From NCBI GenBank assembly GCA_023436775.1, contig JAEZHW010000009.1, positions 1 through 35,413 of the forward strand: a DNA stretch of 35,413 nucleotides. Direction: 5' to 3'. The notes beneath the pieces are model-generated. The model ran no database searches. It was not told the origin of the DNA and was given only the letters and a program-made list of their open reading frames with translations. Of this stretch, positions 32,375 to 35,413 are shown piece by piece. The position numbers and the translations under genes were made by a program. Source of the DNA: Actinomycetes bacterium. Its GTDB lineage: Bacteria > Actinomycetota > Actinomycetes > Actinomycetales > Microbacteriaceae. The stretch's first letter is position 1. Each line of letters starts with the position of its first letter.

Positions 32375-32385
32375 AGGAGGACCTT

Positions 32386-32919
32386 TCAGGGCAGCAGGGT
32401 GCGCGGGAGGCGCACGCCCAGGAGGTAGAAGAATCCGAAGTAGAACGCGGCGGTCACGATGAAGCTGAAGATCACCAGCGAGATGTAGCCGCGCGGAGTA
32501 CGCCGATGGCCCAGCAGCAGCGCCACGGCGATCACGAACAACGCCGTCATGGTCAGGAAGCCGACCTGGAAGGCGGTGAGGCAGTAGATCGCGATAGCGG
32601 CGCTCAGACCGAGGGCGAGCTTCCAGTCGGTTTGCTCTTCACCGTGTTCGGCGAGCAGTTCCTCTGGAATCTCGACGTCGATCGGCACACCCTCTGCATC
32701 CTCAGCGGTGGTTGCACCGGAGCGAAGGGCGTATGCACCCAGCGCTGCCACCACGAGACCGATCAGGATCAGGCCGAAGCCGATGGCGCGCGGGAACAGG
32801 GCCGGGTCAATGGCCGGAGGCCTGTCCCAGGGCATTGCAGCGACCGCCCAGAGGGTGCCCCCGCCCAGCAGGGCGAGGGCAACCCCGGTCGCTACGTTGC
32901 GGTAGCGAGTTAGCGTCAT
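32386..32919 (-). CDS. tctB: Tripartite tricarboxylate transporter small permease TctB
   Basis: The 177-residue membrane protein has four predicted helices, two before and two after a charged cytoplasmic loop (about 68-100), as in TctB. The DPALFPRAIGFGLILIGLVV and LTAFQVGFLTMTALFV segments are typical. It starts 5 nt after tctC and its stop lies 11 nt before tctA. It presumably stabilises TctA. Confidence 0.92.
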   Translation of the reverse strand: MTLTRYRNVATGVALALLGGGTLWAVAAMPWDRPPAIDPALFPRAIGFGLILIGLVVAALGAYALRSGATTAEDAEGVPIDVEIPEELLAEHGEEQTDWKLALGLSAAIAIYCLTAFQVGFLTMTALFVIAVALLLGHRRTPRGYISLVIFSFIVTAAFYFGFFYLLGVRLPRTLLP

Positions 32920-32924
32920 GCTCG

Positions 32925-33935
32925 TTAGCCTCGGTTCGGCTCGGAGACCATGAAGTCCTCACCAGCGAAGAGCGTGGTGATGAGCTTGTCTTCCTCTTCG
33001 ATGAGCTTCTGGAACTCGGCCTGACCGACCCAGGTGGTGTCGAAGCCGGCCTTGGCCATGGCGTCCAAGAAGCCAGGCTTCTTGGCTGCCGCCTCGAGGC
33101 GCTTGGCCAGTTCCGCGGCGATGGCCGGTGGGGTGGCCGAGCTGGTCACGTAACCGCGCCACACGGAGTAGGTGACGTTGATGCCGCGTTCCTTCAGGGT
33201 CGGCACGTCCGGGTACATGCTGGTGCGCTCGTCACCGAACACGGCCAGCATCTTGGCGCCACCCTCGATGAACGGACGGCTCTCGGGAGCGCCGATCATC
33301 ATGGCGTCAATCTCGCCAGCCAGCAGCGCGGCACCGACCTGCGAACCGCCCGAGTACGGCACGAAGACGAACTCGGTGCCAATCTCACGAGCGAACATCA
33401 GGCCAGCGGCGTGCCACACGCCACCGATACCGGAGTGACCGATCTTGAGCTTGCCGGGGTTCGCCTTGGCGTAGGCGGCAAACTCTTCTGCGGTCTGGTA
33501 GGGCGCGTTACCCGGGACGGTCAGGGCGGCCATGTCCTGGTGGGTCACGCCGAGGGCAGTGAAGTCGCTCAGCGGGTCGATGTCCGGGGTACCGGTGTAC
33601 GGCAGCGCCGAAATTGAACGCGAAACGATCATCATCGAGGTGCCGTCGGCCGGAGCGGCCAGCATCTCACCAGCGGCCAGTGCGCCACCAGCGCCCGGAA
33701 CGTTCACCGGAATGACGCTGGCCCCGAGCTCCTCGGCCAGGTACTGCTGCAGGGCGCGGGCAGCAATGTCGAAGCCACCGCCGGCGTCGGCGGGGATGTA
33801 GATGGAGGTGTTGCCGTTCCACGAGCCGGCGGCGGGGACTTCAACAACGTCTTCGGGTTCGCCTGCAGGAGCGGTACAGGCAGCGAGGACCAGGAGTGCG
33901 GGGAGCACTGCGACAAACTTCGTTGTCTTTCGCAT
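32925..33935 (-). CDS. tctC: Tripartite tricarboxylate transporter solute-binding lipoprotein TctC
   Basis: The 336-residue product has a lipobox (LVLAAC, Cys20), then a TctC/BugE-type binding fold. Visible: IYIPADAGGGFDIAARALQQYL, VIPVNVPGAGGALAAGEML, IGHSGIGGVWHAAGLMFAREIGTEFVFVPYSGGSQVGAALLAGEIDAMMIG. It captures the substrate outside the cell for TctAB. ATG 33935 is chosen because AAAGGAATCGC precedes it and it starts a proper signal peptide. It is the first gene of the operon, facing away from rplJ. Confidence 0.94.
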   Translation of the reverse strand: MRKTTKFVAVLPALLVLAACTAPAGEPEDVVEVPAAGSWNGNTSIYIPADAGGGFDIAARALQQYLAEELGASVIPVNVPGAGGALAAGEMLAAPADGTSMMIVSRSISALPYTGTPDIDPLSDFTALGVTHQDMAALTVPGNAPYQTAEEFAAYAKANPGKLKIGHSGIGGVWHAAGLMFAREIGTEFVFVPYSGGSQVGAALLAGEIDAMMIGAPESRPFIEGGAKMLAVFGDERTSMYPDVPTLKERGINVTYSVWRGYVTSSATPPAIAAELAKRLEAAAKKPGFLDAMAKAGFDTTWVGQAEFQKLIEEEDKLITTLFAGEDFMVSEPNRG

Positions 33936-34037
33936 GCGATTCCTTTCTTTGGTGAGCCCTACCGGCTCGGCTGTGTTCACGCATGCCCCATGGCAATGCC
34001 CCACCGTTGCGGCATGCATATCCCAAACATTGCATTC

Positions 34038-34079
34038 GGAATATGGAATACCAAACACCACATCCAGAGAAAGGTCAAC
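34038..34079 (-). promoter_or_regulatory. Promoter/operator region of the sugar-acid operon
   Basis: Minus-strand TTGACC (34079-34074) is a possible -35. Downstream lies TGGTATTCCA (34053-34044), one base off the TGGTATACCA palindrome of FadR-type GntR regulators. It sits within tandem GGAATAT/GGAATAC units at 34038-34051. The same GGAATAC core is upstream of gntR. The area from about 34010 to 34060 is notably AT-rich. The start site cannot be fixed. Confidence 0.55.
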
Positions 34080-34162
34080 CCCTCAGCACCACTGTGGCGC
34101 TGCTTGGCAAAGCGCGCGGTTGACGGCGCGCACCTGGCGCTGATCTTCAAGCAGTTGTCGTG

Positions 34163-34392
34163 TACACTGGAGCACGACCAAAGACCGCTGGTTTGGCGCG
34201 TGCTCATGCACACGCCACGAAGGTTCCGGGCAAGCAATTGACCGGGCGACCCGCGCAGGCGAACGAAACAGACTTCCAATCCTTTCTGGGTTGGCTTCCT
34301 GCTCCGTGCGCATGCGCCGGAGCATTTTTCATGCTCTGGCGGTCTCATCCGTGCCGACACCCGTCGGTACGGCGATGAAAACGAGGAGCACC
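34163..34392 (+). ncRNA. Ribosomal protein L10 leader (rplJ 5' UTR)
   Basis: A -10 box TACACT (34163-34168) with a weak -35-like CTGATC 17 bp upstream would give a leader of about 215 nt before rplJ. This is the length and place where the L10(L12)4 complex binds its mRNA in many bacteria. The leader contains several stem-forming stretches and ends with a terminator-like hairpin. I cannot confirm the kink-turn from reading alone. Confidence 0.55.
34301..34329 (+). terminator. Attenuator-like hairpin in the rplJ leader
   Basis: GCTCCG-GCG (34301-34310, one bulged T) pairs with CGC-CGGAGC (34314-34322), followed by ATTTTT (34323-34328), 64 nt before the rplJ start. This is a complete intrinsic terminator inside the leader, so attenuation by L10 or L10-L12 is likely. 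Confidence 0.7.
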
Positions 34393-34908
34393 ATGGCAGA
34401 CAAGGAAGCCGCGGTTGCCGAGCTGACTGAAAAGTTCGAAAGCTCGACCGCCGTGCTGCTGACCGAGTACCGCGGTCTCACGGTTGCTCAGCTCAAGCAG
34501 CTGCGTAACGACCTTCGTGAGAACGCTTCGTACGCCGTGGTGAAGAACACGCTGACCAAGATCGCCGCCAACAAGGCTGGCATCTCGGCGCTGGACGACC
34601 AGCTCGCTGGTCCGACGGCGATCGCCTTTGTGCACGGTGACCCTGTCGCCGCTGCCAAGGCGCTGCGCAACTTCGCCAAGGCGAACCCGCTGCTCCTGGT
34701 GAAGGGTGGCTACTTCGATGGCCGCGCCCTGACCCCGGAAGAAGTGGGCAAGCTCGCCGACCTCGAGTCCCGCGAAGTGCTGCTGGCAAAGCTGGCTGGC
34801 GCCTTCAAGGCCTCGCTGTTCGGTGCGGCATATCTCTTCAACGCTCCGCTCGCCCAGGCGGCTCGCGCCGTCGACGCGCTGCGGCAGAAGCAGGAATCCG
34901 CGAACTGA
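34393..34908 (+). CDS. rplJ: Large ribosomal subunit protein uL10
   Basis: The 171-residue product starts MADKEAAVAELTEKF and has TEYRGLTVAQLKQLRNDLRE and the NTLTKIAANKAG segment of L10. The C-terminal helix (about 135-171) binds L7/L12 dimers. CGAGGAG precedes ATG 34393; the in-frame upstream extension reads through the attenuator and is rejected. L10 anchors the L12 stalk to 23S rRNA and represses its own mRNA. Confidence 0.97.
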   Translation: MADKEAAVAELTEKFESSTAVLLTEYRGLTVAQLKQLRNDLRENASYAVVKNTLTKIAANKAGISALDDQLAGPTAIAFVHGDPVAAAKALRNFAKANPLLLVKGGYFDGRALTPEEVGKLADLESREVLLAKLAGAFKASLFGAAYLFNAPLAQAARAVDALRQKQESAN

Positions 34909-34953
34909 GCCGCACGGCCGTTCGCAGAGTAAAACCCTAAGAAAGGAATAACG

Positions 34954-35346
34954 ATGGCAAAGCTGTCGACCGAAGAGCTGATTGCAGCCTTCAAGGAGCT
35001 GACTCTGATCGAGCTCAGCGAGTTCGTCAAGGCGTTCGAGGAGACCTTCGAAGTCACCGCCGCCGCCCCCGTTGCCGTTGCCGCTGCCGCTCCGGCCGCT
35101 GGTGGCTCCGACGCCGCTGCCGAGGACGAGAAGGACTCCTTCGACGTCGTGCTCGAGAACGCTGGCGCTGGCAAGATCAACGTCATCAAGGCTGTCCGCG
35201 AGATCGTTGCGGGCCTCGGCCTGGGCGAGGCCAAGGCCCTCGTCGACGGCGCTCCGGCCAACGTGCTGACCGGCGCCAACAAGGAGACCGCTGAGGCCGC
35301 CAAGGCCAAGCTCGAGGAAGCCGGCGCAACCGTCGTCCTCAAGTAA
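34954..35346 (+). CDS. rplL: Large ribosomal subunit protein bL12 (L7/L12)
   Basis: The 130-residue product has the N-terminal dimerisation domain (LSTEELIAAFKELTLIELSEFVKAFEETF), an Ala/Pro hinge (about 35-55) and the C-terminal factor-binding domain (KINVIKAVREIVAGLGLGEAKALVDGAP). Four or six copies recruit translation GTPases. AGAAAGGA precedes ATG. It follows rplJ by 45 nt, as usual. Confidence 0.97.
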   Translation: MAKLSTEELIAAFKELTLIELSEFVKAFEETFEVTAAAPVAVAAAAPAAGGSDAAAEDEKDSFDVVLENAGAGKINVIKAVREIVAGLGLGEAKALVDGAPANVLTGANKETAEAAKAKLEEAGATVVLK

Positions 35347-35365
35347 GCAGCTGCTTTCTGTACGC

Positions 35366-35404
35366 GGGGCGCGGCCGTAGGGGGGCGCCCCCCGGTGGGG
35401 TTTT
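35366..35404 (+). terminator. Terminator after rplL
   Basis: A very GC-rich stretch with GGGGCGC/GCGCCCC pairing and an alternative CCCC/GGGG hairpin directly followed by TTTT (35401-35404), starting 20 nt after the rplL stop. Confidence 0.65.
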
Positions 35405-35413
35405 CGGCGGGCA

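Noticed and set aside
22418..33935. Sulfolactate or sulfoquinovose degradation, because of TTT, Ldh_2 and split transketolase genes
   Set aside because: No sulfolactate lyase (SuyAB), sulfoacetaldehyde acetyltransferase or sulfo-sugar isomerase is present, and the dehydratase and HpaI aldolase fit aldarates better.

Overview
The window is high-GC actinobacterial DNA. It carries the conserved block yajQ, tRNA-Tyr/Thr/Met, MaoC pair, murB, aspartate aminotransferase, tRNA-Trp, secE, nusG, rplK, rplA and rplJ, rplL, an order known from actinobacteria such as Streptomyces. Several genes appear to start without a leader, at GTG or ATG 6-7 nt after a TANNCT -10 box, which is also common in actinobacteria. 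The L7/L12 and NusG sequences would fit Micrococcales (perhaps Microbacteriaceae), but I cannot fix the genus.

Layout. 1-870: 5' part of yajQ (minus strand) and three tRNAs with two hairpin terminators. 919-3309: accessory genes (a low-GC DUF4145 protein, a membrane-anchored CopC-like protein, a DUF937 protein) where rpmG is usually found. 3373-5425: two MaoC-like dehydratase subunits and murB. 5442-9250: minus-strand ABC exporter plus LuxR-type two-component system, headed by a striking operator array. 9326-14392: aspartate aminotransferase, a large secreted choice-of-anchor G-type protein, and an ECF sigma factor fused to a zinc-finger/transmembrane/repeat tail. 14665-17154: tRNA-Trp, secE, nusG, rplK, rplA, closed by a perfect hairpin terminator.

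17172-33935 separates rplK-rplA from rplJ-rplL, which are usually adjacent. It contains an MDR-type oxidoreductase with a YqaJ-like nuclease, an OmpR-type two-component system, a PfkB sugar kinase, and a roughly 11.5 kb minus-strand catabolic operon. In transcription order the operon reads: tripartite tricarboxylate transporter tctC-tctB-tctA, aldo-keto reductase, glucarate-dehydratase-like enolase, GntR/FCD regulator, Ldh_2 dehydrogenase, RraA-type aldolase, HpcH/HpaI aldolase, GarR-like reductase, split transketolase (N and C halves), and a strong terminator.

The dehydratase, HpaI aldolase and GarR reductase match the known aldarate route (glucarate or galactarate to pyruvate plus tartronate semialdehyde to glycerate). 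The split transketolase, RraA and Ldh_2 genes are not part of that route, so the operon may encode an extended or different sugar-acid pathway. This is the best candidate for an undescribed system here; the sigma-factor/surface-protein locus is second.

34163-35404: the L10 leader with a terminator-like attenuator, rplJ, rplL and a terminator. I found no insertion sequence, integrase, CRISPR array or origin.
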